This document shows, piece by piece, positions 19,301 to 28,700 of a DNA stretch of 64,000 nt. Origin of the DNA: Adhaeribacter arboris. GTDB lineage: Bacteria; Bacteroidota; Bacteroidia; Cytophagales; Hymenobacteraceae. The first letter of the stretch is position 1; each line of letters starts with the position of its first letter. Made by a program: the position numbers and the translations under genes. The notes beneath the pieces were generated by a model, which saw only the letters and a program-made list of their open reading frames with translations, made no database searches and was not told the origin of the DNA. Location of the stretch: positions 2,604,001 through 2,668,000 of the forward strand of contig NZ_PYFT01000001.1 of assembly GCF_003023845.1 (NCBI RefSeq), given 5' to 3'.

Positions 19301-20873
19301 TGGTGGCTCCTTAGATGATATTTTAACCGATGTAATTAAAACCAATGACGGTGGCTATTTAGTGGGGGGATATTCTAAATCCGGTAATAGTGGGGATAGA
19401 AGCCAAAACAGCCAGGGCGGTACGGATTACTGGATTGTGAAAACGGATAAGAACGGGCAAAAACTCTGGGATAAACGCTACGGCGGTAAAGAATATGATT
19501 ATCTAAACCGGGTTATTCAAACCCACGACGGGGGCTATTTACTGGCGGGTAGTTCCTTCTCCGGCATAGGCGGGGATAAAAGCGAAGAAAGCCGTGGGAA
19601 TTGGCAGTATACTTTTCTTCGGCGGGACCATTGGGTAGTGAAAGTAGATTCTTTAGGCAATAAGCAATGGGATAAAACTTTGGGCGGGACCAGGGAAGAT
19701 GAGTTAAAGAAAGTTATCCAGCTTTCTACCGGCGAATACGTACTGGGCGGCAGTTCCGCCTCCGGAATAAGTGGCGACAAAAGTCAGGCTAGTCAGGGAG
19801 GTAGGGATTATTGGCTGGTAAAAATAAGCAGCACCGGCACTAAAATCTGGGACAAACGGTACGGGGGAATCGAGGATGAGACTTTGGCTAGCTTTACCCT
19901 TACTAAGGAGGGCGGCTTCTTGTTAGCAGGTACTTCTTTCTCGGGTAAGAGCGGCGACAAGAATGAGGCTGGTCGCGGAAAAAATGACTATTGGGTAGTA
20001 CGGATAGATAAAGATGGTAACAAGCTTTGGGATAAAACCTTCGGAGGTACTAGTGAGGATGAAGCGGCTTCAGTGCTTCGTAGCAATGGGGATTACTTTA
20101 TTATATCTGGCACCAGTAGTTCGCCGGCGAGTGGCGACAAGAGTCAGGGTAGTCAATTAGATAGCCAAGGTTTTGAAACGCCTGACTTTTGGGCAATTAA
20201 AATAGATGGTAGAGGCAACAAGGTTTGGGATAAAACTTTAGGAACTAAGGAAAACGATAACTTGGTGGCTAGCACCTTTAACCAAGATGGCGGTTATGTT
20301 TTCGCGGGTAGCTCTTATACTTTCAAAAAAAGTCAGGGAAGTTGGGACTATTGGATCGTGAAAGTAGATGCCAATGGCAACCAAGAGTACGATCAAGTTT
20401 TTGGTGGCAGTGATCGGGAAGAACTGCGTACCGTTTTACAAACCAGCGATGGCGGTTTATTGCTTGGTGGCCGCTCAAAATCCGGAGTGAGCGGAGATAA
20501 AACCCAACCCAGTCAAGGCGAAACGGATTATTGGCTGGTAAAACTCGCTCCGGAAACTCTATCCATGGTAGCCGCCCGGGAAGTTACTCCAACAAAAGAA
20601 CCGGTTACCCTAATCCCTTCCTTAATCGCCTACCCCAATCCGTTCCACGGCCAAGTAACCGTCAAGTTTAGCTTACCGCAAAGGCAAACGGCTACCGTAA
20701 AAATCTTGGATAGCCAAGGCCGGGAAGTAAGCACTTTGTTTCAGGGAGAAGTTAAAGCGAAGCAAGTTTATGAAGTAAAATGGCAAGCTACTAGTAATCC
20801 GGCGGGTTTATACTTCCTGCAATTGCAAACGCCTACTTTACAACAACAACACAAACTACTTTTAAGAAAATAA
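16305..20873 (+). CDS. P5: giant T9SS-sorted protein, three 7-blade propellers plus Ig-like domain
   Basis: 1522 residues. Leader M-K-I-F-L-N-N-F, ending I-S-S-A-Q. Ig-like domain at about 450-533, propeller 2 at 536-990, propeller 3 at 994-1425, sorting domain from about 1441. Blades 3-5 of propeller 1 are strongly eroded: W-D-K-A-Y-P-D, W-K-K-N-I-F-E and W-D-K-P-I-K-L replace the normal W-D-K-T-x-G-G, and two of them lack the S-G-D-K loop. Blade count is still seven. The Ig-like domain is closest to that of P2 (Q-K-Q-T-I-T-F-E-P, then P-P-I/V-T-R-L-W-D-K). Probably co-transcribed with P6, whose start is 66 bp after this stop with no hairpin between. Confidence 0.9.
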   Translation: MKIFLNNFSLLFLTSTKTYWRQRFILLIFLTFPFISSAQNIKWDKTIGGSLKETLRITLPTSDGGFILGGSSNTRKNGDKSQINRGPANTFDIWLVKLNANGSIAWDRTLGGNDHESPLSLLQTKDGGYLVLGFSGSGISGDKTQEGERWLVKLNPDGTIAWDKAYPDGLWKILQQTSDGGYILSGRTLIAPTYQDEEVWLVKLNASGTQEWKKNIFERTHKMDSFGNTSWLQPTPGGGYLIGGYNEPNNGRKFPREYWLVKLDANLTKIWDKPIKLEKAGFLSYLQLTQDGGYVLGGSSGEGTYEYKNEAGQGGNDYWIIKFGANGNQEWNKTLGGSGNDDLNSIYQTKDGGYLVGGNSSSNGSGDRTQNSQGAFDYWITKLNDKGQKTWDLTLGGNSPDYLTSVLQSQDGGYFVSGYSISGKSGNKTEASKGGYDYWVVKLDNTERQKQTITFEPVPAINFGTQKTISLKATASSGLPVSFQIISGPATVKGNKLILTGGSGTVTVDAVQPGNENYLPASNVAIRFVVNVPPITRLWDKTYGGIRTEYPNQGGECDKIFGSSSLAAMVVTPDGGYLLGGTSDSKKGNDKSADHRGTISPEQCFTDQQPIADYWIVKTDANGNRLWDKTYGGNDREELSTLIATPDGGYLLGGSSRSDGNGTKSEANRGKFGTDYWIVKTDANGNKLWDKTFGGDNWDDLTSLVATPDGGYLLGGSANSGKTGDKTQGGEGASEYWVIKIDVNGNKIWDKAFDRPGYDWSYLQTMLATTTGGYLLGGFSDTGNAPDYWVVEIDASGKKIWDKKFGGTGYDYLTSLAITPDGGYLLGGHSNSDKSGDKTEPKKDNTESGGYSDYWIIKIDSKGNKLWDKTLGGKQGEILSSLVATPDGGYLLGGYSSSNISGDKSEMNRGNVNGGEDYWVVKIDQTGKKLWDRTLGGNFYDDQLSSLLVTPDGSYLLGGTSGSGISGDKSEPLKGVRDIWMVKIKEESAPEALAWDRRYGGSLDDILTDVIKTNDGGYLVGGYSKSGNSGDRSQNSQGGTDYWIVKTDKNGQKLWDKRYGGKEYDYLNRVIQTHDGGYLLAGSSFSGIGGDKSEESRGNWQYTFLRRDHWVVKVDSLGNKQWDKTLGGTREDELKKVIQLSTGEYVLGGSSASGISGDKSQASQGGRDYWLVKISSTGTKIWDKRYGGIEDETLASFTLTKEGGFLLAGTSFSGKSGDKNEAGRGKNDYWVVRIDKDGNKLWDKTFGGTSEDEAASVLRSNGDYFIISGTSSSPASGDKSQGSQLDSQGFETPDFWAIKIDGRGNKVWDKTLGTKENDNLVASTFNQDGGYVFAGSSYTFKKSQGSWDYWIVKVDANGNQEYDQVFGGSDREELRTVLQTSDGGLLLGGRSKSGVSGDKTQPSQGETDYWLVKLAPETLSMVAAREVTPTKEPVTLIPSLIAYPNPFHGQVTVKFSLPQRQTATVKILDSQGREVSTLFQGEVKAKQVYEVKWQATSNPAGLYFLQLQTPTLQQQHKLLLRK

Positions 20874-20939
20874 ATATTTTCAATTTAAAACAGGAAAGAC
20901 TACAAATTCAAAATTCCTGGAAATATTTTTTAATGATTT

Positions 20940-23900
20940 ATGAAACAACTTCTAAATCCCAATTTTTCATTTTACAAGCAACTAATAGGCAAATACAAGC
21001 GCCATCTGAGCCTTATTCTTCTCGTTTTCACTTTTATCAATCACCAAACTTTTGCGCAATCTATTATTTGGGATAAAGTTACCGGCACAAAAGAGGACGA
21101 TACTTTTACCACCGGGCAGCCAACCCTTGATGGAGGTTATATTATGGGTAGCACTTCCACTGCCGGGATTGGAGGGGATAAAAGTGAAGCTTCCCGGGAT
21201 ACAGACATCTATAACCGCGGTGACTACTGGGTAGTAAAACTAAATGCCAATCGAACCAAGGCCTGGGATAAAACTATCGGGGGAAATGGCAGGGATGTGT
21301 TAGCTTTTCTGCGGCAAACTCCCGATGGTGGTTATATTCTGGGAGGCACTTCCCGCTCTGGTATCAGCAACGATAAAACCGAAGCCACCCGGGATACTAC
21401 TAACGTGGCCTACACTAAAGGTGATTTCTGGATTGTAAAACTGAACGCCGATGGTACCAAAGCCTGGGACAAAACCTTCGGCGGGTTTCGTAACGATAAT
21501 CTAACCTCCCTCCAGCAAACCAGTGATGGCGGTTTTATCTTGGGAGGCTACTCTTCTTCGGGCATAGGGGGCGATAAATCGGAACCCTCTAGAGGTGATG
21601 CCGATTACTGGATCGTAAAACTTAAAGCCGATGGCAGCAAAGAATGGGACAAAACCCTGGGTGGTAACAGTAATGATTTATTAGCCTGCGTGCTGCAAAC
21701 CCGCGACGGCAATTATGTTCTACACGGTTATACCTATTCGGAGAAAAGCAGCGATAAATCCGAAGGTAGCCGCGGAGAAGCTGATTATTGGGTAGTGAAA
21801 ATAAATAAGAACGGGGCTAAAATTTGGGACAAAACGTACGGTGGACGCGATGGCGATGAAGTTACTTTGGGTGCCAATTTGTTGAAGCAGACCAGCGATG
21901 GCGGTTTTATTATAGGAGGTTCTTCTTTGTCGAGCAAAGGAGGCGATAAAACCCAGGCAAGAAGGGGACTATCCGACTATTGGGTGCTAAAACTAAATGC
22001 CGATGGCTCTAAAGTGTGGGACACCACTGTTGGCGGAAATAATGGGGAAGGCTTACAATCTCTTCTAGCCTTAAATGATGGGAGTTATATTTTGGGAGGG
22101 TCTTCTAATTCTAAAATCAGCAACGATAAATCCGAGGACAACAAAGGTTTACCAAATACCGAGGATTATTGGGTAGTGAAACTAGGTACCGATGGTAAAT
22201 TTTTGTCGGACAAAACAATTGGGGGAAATAATTCTGACTGGTTATCTTCCCTGGATATGACCTCAGACAGGAATTTAATCTTGCTTGGAAATTCAAGATC
22301 AGGCAAAAACAACGATAAAACACAGGCTTCTAAAGGAGGATCCGATGCTTGGCTCGTGAAATTAGAAAACGATTTCAAGCAAAACCAAAAAATCACGTTT
22401 GACTCCATTCCGATGCAAGAATTAGGTGAGCCGGCCATTAGTCTTTCGGCTAAAGTTAATACGGGGCTTCCGATTACTTTTGAGGTATTATCCGGTTCGG
22501 CTACCATTAAAGGAAATAAATTAATTCTTACGGGTGCCGGTACCGTGCGCGTCGCCGCTATTCAGGCCGGCAATGCGCAGTATAAACGAACCGAAACTAC
22601 CCAAACTGTATTAATTACGCTTACCGGCAAACAATGGCAAAAGAACTACGGCGGCAATAAAACCGATGTACTCACCACGATAATCGCCACTCCGGATGGC
22701 GGCCATATTATTGGGGGCACGTCTACTTCCGGGGCTTCGGGCGATAAAACAGAAAATAATAAAGGCAATACCGATTACTGGGTAGCGAAAGTAAATGCTA
22801 CGGGGGTAAAAATCTGGGATAAAACCTTTGGCGGCAGCCAGGCCGATCAACTGACCGCAATGTTGGCTACTACCGACGGAAACTACTTACTCGGGGGAAC
22901 TTCCGGCTCCGGTAAATCCGGTGATAAAAGCCTAGCCTCTAAAGGGCTGAATGATTATTGGTTAGTAAAAATAGATGCGAACGGAAATAAAATCTGGGAT
23001 AAAACTTTTGGGGGGAGCCAAAACGATTGGCTGGCTACCTTAACCGCCACCCCGGATGGTGGTTATGTATTGGGCGGTACTTCTAATTCCGGTAAGAGCG
23101 GAGATAAAAGCCAGGCAAGCCACGATACCCAATCAGAAGTTTACACCCTCGGTGATTACTGGATTTTAAAAATAAATGCTGCGGGCAATAAAGTTTGGGA
23201 TAAATCTTACGGAGGCAAAAGTCAGGATAAACTAACCGCGATTCTGCCCAAACCAAACGGGTACTTATTAGGAGGCAGATCCAGCTCAGATACTAGTGGG
23301 GATAAAACCCAAAAATCGCGCGGTTTAGTTGATTATTGGGTGATTAGCATTACGGAGCAAGGTGATAAAATCTGGGACAATACGTATGGCGGCCTTACTA
23401 AAAATTATAATGGCAAAGGAATTTATGAGGATGGTGCCTCTCTTCTTAGTTCTATGGTAGCCACTTCCGATGGCGGCTTTTTACTGGGCGGCTCTTCCAA
23501 TGCAGCAAAAGGGGGCGAGAAAACCGATGACGTGGTCACCCGGGAACCAAACTCAGGAAGCTTTCACACTGCAAATTATGATTACTGGGTAATAAAAATT
23601 AATTCAAGCGGCAAGAAAATTTGGGATAAAACCTACGGCGGCCGGATAGTTTATCCGGGCGAAATAGGTACAGGAGAATTCTGGACAAATACGGGAGATT
23701 CTTACTTGAATAGGATCGTACCTACAACAGGAGGTTTCCTGCTGGCGGGTACCTCTAACGCCGATATAGACCGGAGTAAAAGTGAGAAAAACCGGAGTAA
23801 CATTAGTAAAAACGAAGATGAAAGACGTGAACAAGGTTACCGCAATGTAGAGACTTCCGTCTGGAACGATTGCTGGCTGGTAAAAATTGACGAACAAGGG

Positions 23901-25670
23901 AAAGTACTGGAAGACCGTACCATTGGCGGTCCGCGCAACGACGAACTTAGCGCCGCTATCCTTACCCCGCAGGGTAATTTGCTGCTGGGCGGTACCTCTT
24001 ACTCGGGGATTGGAGCCGATAAGAACTCGGTCAATGTAGGAGAAGCCGATTACTGGATCGTGCAAGTAAGTGCCGACCGAATTCTCGAACCGCTAGCTGC
24101 CTCCTGGGACCACCGTTATGGGGCTAGCCGCAACGAAGGCTTAACCGACGTGATTAAAACTGCTGATGGTGGCTATTTAAGTGCCGGTTTCTCGGATTCT
24201 TATTCTAACAGCGACGATAAAACCCAAAATTCGATTGGTAAATACGATTATTGGCTGGTAAAAACCGATAAGAACGGCAAAAGGCTCTGGGATAAAGTTT
24301 ACGGCGGCCTGGAAGATGATTATCTTAACCGAGTTATTCAAACCCAAGATGGAGGCTACTTACTAGCGGGTTCTTCCCTGTCGGGTAAGAGTGGGGATAA
24401 GAGTCAGGCTACCCAAGGTAATAGAGATTACTGGATAATCAAGATAGATGCGCAGGGTACAAAGCAATGGGATAAAACCTATGGTGGCTCCGGCACCGAC
24501 GAGTTACAGAAAGTTATTCAATTAGCTTCCGGAAATTACGTGTTAGGAGGTTACAGCAACTCTCCCATTAGCGGGGATAAAAGCCAGGTGAGTCAGGGCA
24601 AGAATGATTACTGGTTCGTTAAAATTAGTAAATCCGGTAAAAAGATTTGGGATAAAACCTACGGCGGCAACCAGGATGAGACCTTGGGCAGCTTTACCGA
24701 AACCCAAGACGACGGCTTTTTACTCGCGGGTACTTCGCTTTCTGGAGTTAGTGGCGACAAGAGTCAACCTACCCGGGGCAGTAGTGATTTCTGGGTGGTA
24801 AAAACGGATAAAGACGGCAACTTACTTTGGGAGAAAACCTATGGCGGCAGCGGTCAGGACGAAGCTTATTCCATTGCCCGGAGTGGCCCTGAATACTATA
24901 TCTCGGGTACTAGTAATTCAAGTAAGAACGGCGATAAAAGCCAGGCTAGCCAAGGTAGCAAAGACTACTGGTTAGTAAAAATAGATGCCAACGGCACTAA
25001 ACTTTGGGATAAAACTTTTGGCGGCAACCAAGACGATGAACTTCGGGCCAGCACCCGCTTACGCAACGGTCACTTAGTTTTAGGCGGCACTTCTTTTTCC
25101 AGTATCAGTGGTAACAAAACCCAGCTTAGCCGGGGTATTTCCGATTACTGGATCGTAGAAGTGGATGCGGCAGGTAACCAGGTTTATGATAAACGTTTCG
25201 GGGGCAGCGGTCAGGAAGAACTTCGTACCATTTTCCAAACCATTGATGGTGGTTTACTCTTAGCCGGTCGTTCTAACTCCACGGTAAGCGGCGAACATAG
25301 CCAAACTAGTTGGGGCCTTAATGATTTTTGGCTGGTGAAACTCGCGCCGGAAAATCCATCCATGGTAGCCGCAAGGGAAACTACTCCAACAGAGGAACCC
25401 ATTACCTTAACCAATTACTTAACCACTTATCCCAATCCATTCCAGGGCAAAGTAACCGTTAAATTTAGCTTACCGCAAACGCAAACGGCTACGGTAAAAA
25501 TCTTTGATAGCCACGGTCAGGAGGTATGCACATTATTTCAGGAAGAAGCGAAAGCGAAGCAAACGTACCAGGTAGAGTGGCAAGCCGGCAATAAACCCGC
25601 TGGTTTGTACTTCCTGCAATTGCAAACTCCTACCCTTCGCCAACAACACAAACTACTCTTAACCAAATAA
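20940..25670 (+). CDS. P6: giant T9SS-sorted protein, three 7-blade propellers plus Ig-like domain (longest)
   Basis: 1576 residues, the longest of the array. The leader ends Q-T-F-A-Q. Ig-like domain at about 483-560 with the divergent core V-N-T-G-L-P-I; propeller 2 at 563-1045; propeller 3 at about 1053-1480; sorting domain from about 1495. Blades 5-7 of propeller 2 carry the largest loop insertions seen in the array, for example about 20 residues between G-E-K-T and D-Y-W and a charged R/E/N-rich insert before D-C-W. These insertions account for the extra length. The neighbours P5 (66 bp upstream) and P7 (90 bp downstream) show no obvious promoter or terminator between them. Confidence 0.9.
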   Translation: MKQLLNPNFSFYKQLIGKYKRHLSLILLVFTFINHQTFAQSIIWDKVTGTKEDDTFTTGQPTLDGGYIMGSTSTAGIGGDKSEASRDTDIYNRGDYWVVKLNANRTKAWDKTIGGNGRDVLAFLRQTPDGGYILGGTSRSGISNDKTEATRDTTNVAYTKGDFWIVKLNADGTKAWDKTFGGFRNDNLTSLQQTSDGGFILGGYSSSGIGGDKSEPSRGDADYWIVKLKADGSKEWDKTLGGNSNDLLACVLQTRDGNYVLHGYTYSEKSSDKSEGSRGEADYWVVKINKNGAKIWDKTYGGRDGDEVTLGANLLKQTSDGGFIIGGSSLSSKGGDKTQARRGLSDYWVLKLNADGSKVWDTTVGGNNGEGLQSLLALNDGSYILGGSSNSKISNDKSEDNKGLPNTEDYWVVKLGTDGKFLSDKTIGGNNSDWLSSLDMTSDRNLILLGNSRSGKNNDKTQASKGGSDAWLVKLENDFKQNQKITFDSIPMQELGEPAISLSAKVNTGLPITFEVLSGSATIKGNKLILTGAGTVRVAAIQAGNAQYKRTETTQTVLITLTGKQWQKNYGGNKTDVLTTIIATPDGGHIIGGTSTSGASGDKTENNKGNTDYWVAKVNATGVKIWDKTFGGSQADQLTAMLATTDGNYLLGGTSGSGKSGDKSLASKGLNDYWLVKIDANGNKIWDKTFGGSQNDWLATLTATPDGGYVLGGTSNSGKSGDKSQASHDTQSEVYTLGDYWILKINAAGNKVWDKSYGGKSQDKLTAILPKPNGYLLGGRSSSDTSGDKTQKSRGLVDYWVISITEQGDKIWDNTYGGLTKNYNGKGIYEDGASLLSSMVATSDGGFLLGGSSNAAKGGEKTDDVVTREPNSGSFHTANYDYWVIKINSSGKKIWDKTYGGRIVYPGEIGTGEFWTNTGDSYLNRIVPTTGGFLLAGTSNADIDRSKSEKNRSNISKNEDERREQGYRNVETSVWNDCWLVKIDEQGKVLEDRTIGGPRNDELSAAILTPQGNLLLGGTSYSGIGADKNSVNVGEADYWIVQVSADRILEPLAASWDHRYGASRNEGLTDVIKTADGGYLSAGFSDSYSNSDDKTQNSIGKYDYWLVKTDKNGKRLWDKVYGGLEDDYLNRVIQTQDGGYLLAGSSLSGKSGDKSQATQGNRDYWIIKIDAQGTKQWDKTYGGSGTDELQKVIQLASGNYVLGGYSNSPISGDKSQVSQGKNDYWFVKISKSGKKIWDKTYGGNQDETLGSFTETQDDGFLLAGTSLSGVSGDKSQPTRGSSDFWVVKTDKDGNLLWEKTYGGSGQDEAYSIARSGPEYYISGTSNSSKNGDKSQASQGSKDYWLVKIDANGTKLWDKTFGGNQDDELRASTRLRNGHLVLGGTSFSSISGNKTQLSRGISDYWIVEVDAAGNQVYDKRFGGSGQEELRTIFQTIDGGLLLAGRSNSTVSGEHSQTSWGLNDFWLVKLAPENPSMVAARETTPTEEPITLTNYLTTYPNPFQGKVTVKFSLPQTQTATVKIFDSHGQEVCTLFQEEAKAKQTYQVEWQAGNKPAGLYFLQLQTPTLRQQHKLLLTK

Positions 25671-25760
25671 AACTACCACTTTAGCCGCTGAAGTTATTCT
25701 ATCCCGCGCCCAAAGATTTTTTAAACTCTTTACCATCAAATTTAAATTTTCACTTTCCTC

Positions 25761-28700
25761 ATGAAAATACTTTTAAGTAATTTCTGCTCTTTCCTTCCAA
25801 CTAGGCTACCAATCAAATGGAAAAAGCATTTTAGCTTAATCCAACTTTTAATTATTGCCTTTCCCCTCGTTACCACGGCCCAGAACCTGCAATGGGACCG
25901 AACCCTGGGCGGAAATAGTAATGATAATCTATCTGTTGTGCAGCCAACCAGCGATGGCGGTTATATTTTGGGCGGCACTTCCGCTTCCACTAGCAGCGGT
26001 GATAAATCCCAGGCTAGTAAAGGGAACGAGGACTACTGGCTAGTAAAGCTGAAAGCGGATGGTACCAAAGAATGGGACAAAACTTTCGGGGGAAACAATT
26101 CCGACCGCTTAACTGGCTTGCAACAAACCAAAGATGGTGGATACATTTTAGCTGGTAATTCTCAGTCCGACAAATCCGGGGATAAAACCGAAGTGGTTAC
26201 TGGTAGCTGGATCGTGAAGGTACAAGTGGATGGCAGTAAAGCTTGGGATAAAACTATTGTTGGAGGTAGCGTAGCCTCGTTGCGGCAAACCCGCGATGGA
26301 GGGTATATTCTGGGAGGTGGCTATGAAGATTACTGGGTAGTAAAGCTAAGTACCAATGGCACGAAAGCATGGGAGAAAACCTTTGGCGGTGATGATCTAG
26401 ATATATTAACCTCTGTGCAGCAAACCAAAGATGGCGGCTATATTTTAGGTGGTTCCTCGCGATCTGGCATCTCCGGTGATAAATCCGAAAAAAACAATGG
26501 AGGCGCTTTCACTTCTGATTACTGGATGGTAAAATTAAGAGCCGATGGCACCAAGGATTGGGATAAAACCATTGGGGCCGACCGAAACGATGGTTTAACC
26601 GCCCTTCAGCCAACCAGCGATGGCGGCTATATTCTGGGGGGTCGTTCTTCTTCCAGTAAGTCAGGGGATAAATCCGAAAATTTAATAGGAGGCTACGATG
26701 AAGACGGGGCAGATTACTGGGTAGTAAAAGTAGATGCCCGCGGTAACAAAGTATGGGACAGCACGATTGGCAGTACGATCGCGGATATTCTAACCTCCTT
26801 ACAACAAACCCAGGATGGGGGGTATATTCTGGGCGGGTATTCTTTATCCGGTAAGGGACACGATAAGACAGAAGATAACAAAGGGGGTAGCGATTACTGG
26901 ATTGTAAAATTAAAAGCCGATGGTTCCAAAGTCTGGGATAAAACCATCGGCGCAAATAACTGGGCAGAGTTGGCTGCGGTGCAGCAAACCAGCGACGGCG
27001 GTTATATTATAGGTGGTTCTTCGAACGGCGATAAATTTGGCGATAAAACCGAAGCGAACAAAGGGGTACCCGATGAATCGGGTTGGCCGACGAATGATTA
27101 CTGGATCGTAAAACTAACGGAGAAAAAGCCCCAAACCATCACCTTCACTCCTATATCGGATAAAAAATTAAGCGATGCCCCTTTTAAACTTTCGGCTAAA
27201 GCCAGTTCTGGTTTGCCGGTTAGTTTTAGCGTGGTAGCCGGCCCGGCAAAAATGAATGGGAATAGGATTACGCTTACGGGAGTAGGCGAAGTAATCGTAA
27301 AAGCTTTCCAAATTGGCAACGCTACTTATTTACCCGCCGAAGCTACGCAAACATTCCAAGTGAAAGAGACTTCTCTTGTTACCAAACTTTGGGATAAAAC
27401 CCTTGGGGGAACCGGATACGATCGGCTTCAAACCATGATTACTACGCCGGAGGGCGGGTACTTACTAGGTGGTTCCTCTGAATCTGGTAAGGGTGCGGAT
27501 AAAAGTGAAGCCAACCGGGGCACTGATTACTGGGTAGTTAAACTGGACAGTAACGGTAAAAAGCTGTGGGATAAAACCTTAGGTGGCAGTGGCGGTGATG
27601 GACTGGTAAAGATACTAGCTACTTCCGATGGCGGCTACTTACTGGGCGGTTCTTCCACTTCGGATAGCAGTCGTTTTAAGCGAGCTCCCAACAAAGGAGA
27701 AAGTGATTATTGGCTGGTAAAAATAGATGGCAAGGGTAATAAACTCTGGGATAAATCCTACGGCGGCAATAAGACCGATGTACTGCAAGCTTTGGTGGCT
27801 ACCCCCGATGGTGGTTATTTGCTAGCGGGCTCTTCCAACTCGAATAAAAGCGGGGATAAAAGTGAAGAGAATCAAGATATAGAGGATTGGTTATACCCTC
27901 CTTTTGATTACTGGGTGGTAAAAGTTGATGCCAAGGGCACTAAGCTCTGGGATAAAGCCTATAGCGGTGACAGCCGAGATATATTAACCGCTATGACAGC
28001 AGCGCCTGAGGGAGGCTATTTACTAGGTGGTTATTCTTACTCCAATAAAGGCGCTGACAAAAGTGAAAACAATAAAGGGAATGCCGATTTTTGGGTGATA
28101 AAAATCGATGAAACTGGTAAGCGGATTTGGGATAAGACTTATGGTTCCCAGGATGATGATGCTCTTACGGCGTTAGAAATTACTCAGGATGGGGGATTTT
28201 TGCTGGGCGGCACCAACAATACCGAGGATCAAGACATGTTAGTGATAAAAATAGATGCTCTAGGTAATCAGGTCTGGAAAAAAAATTACGACTATTCGGG
28301 CGACATGGAAGGTCTAAACACTTTATTAGCTACTCCGGATGGTGGCTTTTTGCTGGGTGGCTGGGCCACGGAATCCTGGATAGTAAAAATAGATGAAACC
28401 GGCAGCAAGCTTTGGGAAAGATTGTTCACTGGCGCTACGGAAATCAAGTCCATTCTAGTTACCCCAGACAAGAATTATTTAATAGGTGGAGATTCGTACG
28501 ACATTATCACCGAAGATAAAACGGAACCTGGCCGGGGAGGATATGATTACTGGGTAATCAAAATAAAAGAAGAAAGTGCCCCGGACACCTCTGCCTGGGA
28601 TTGGCGCTTTGGCACCTTAAGTACCGATAATCTTACTTCGGTTATCAAAACTTCCGACGGCGGCTACTTAGCCGGTGGTTATACCGCCTGGGGCATGGAT

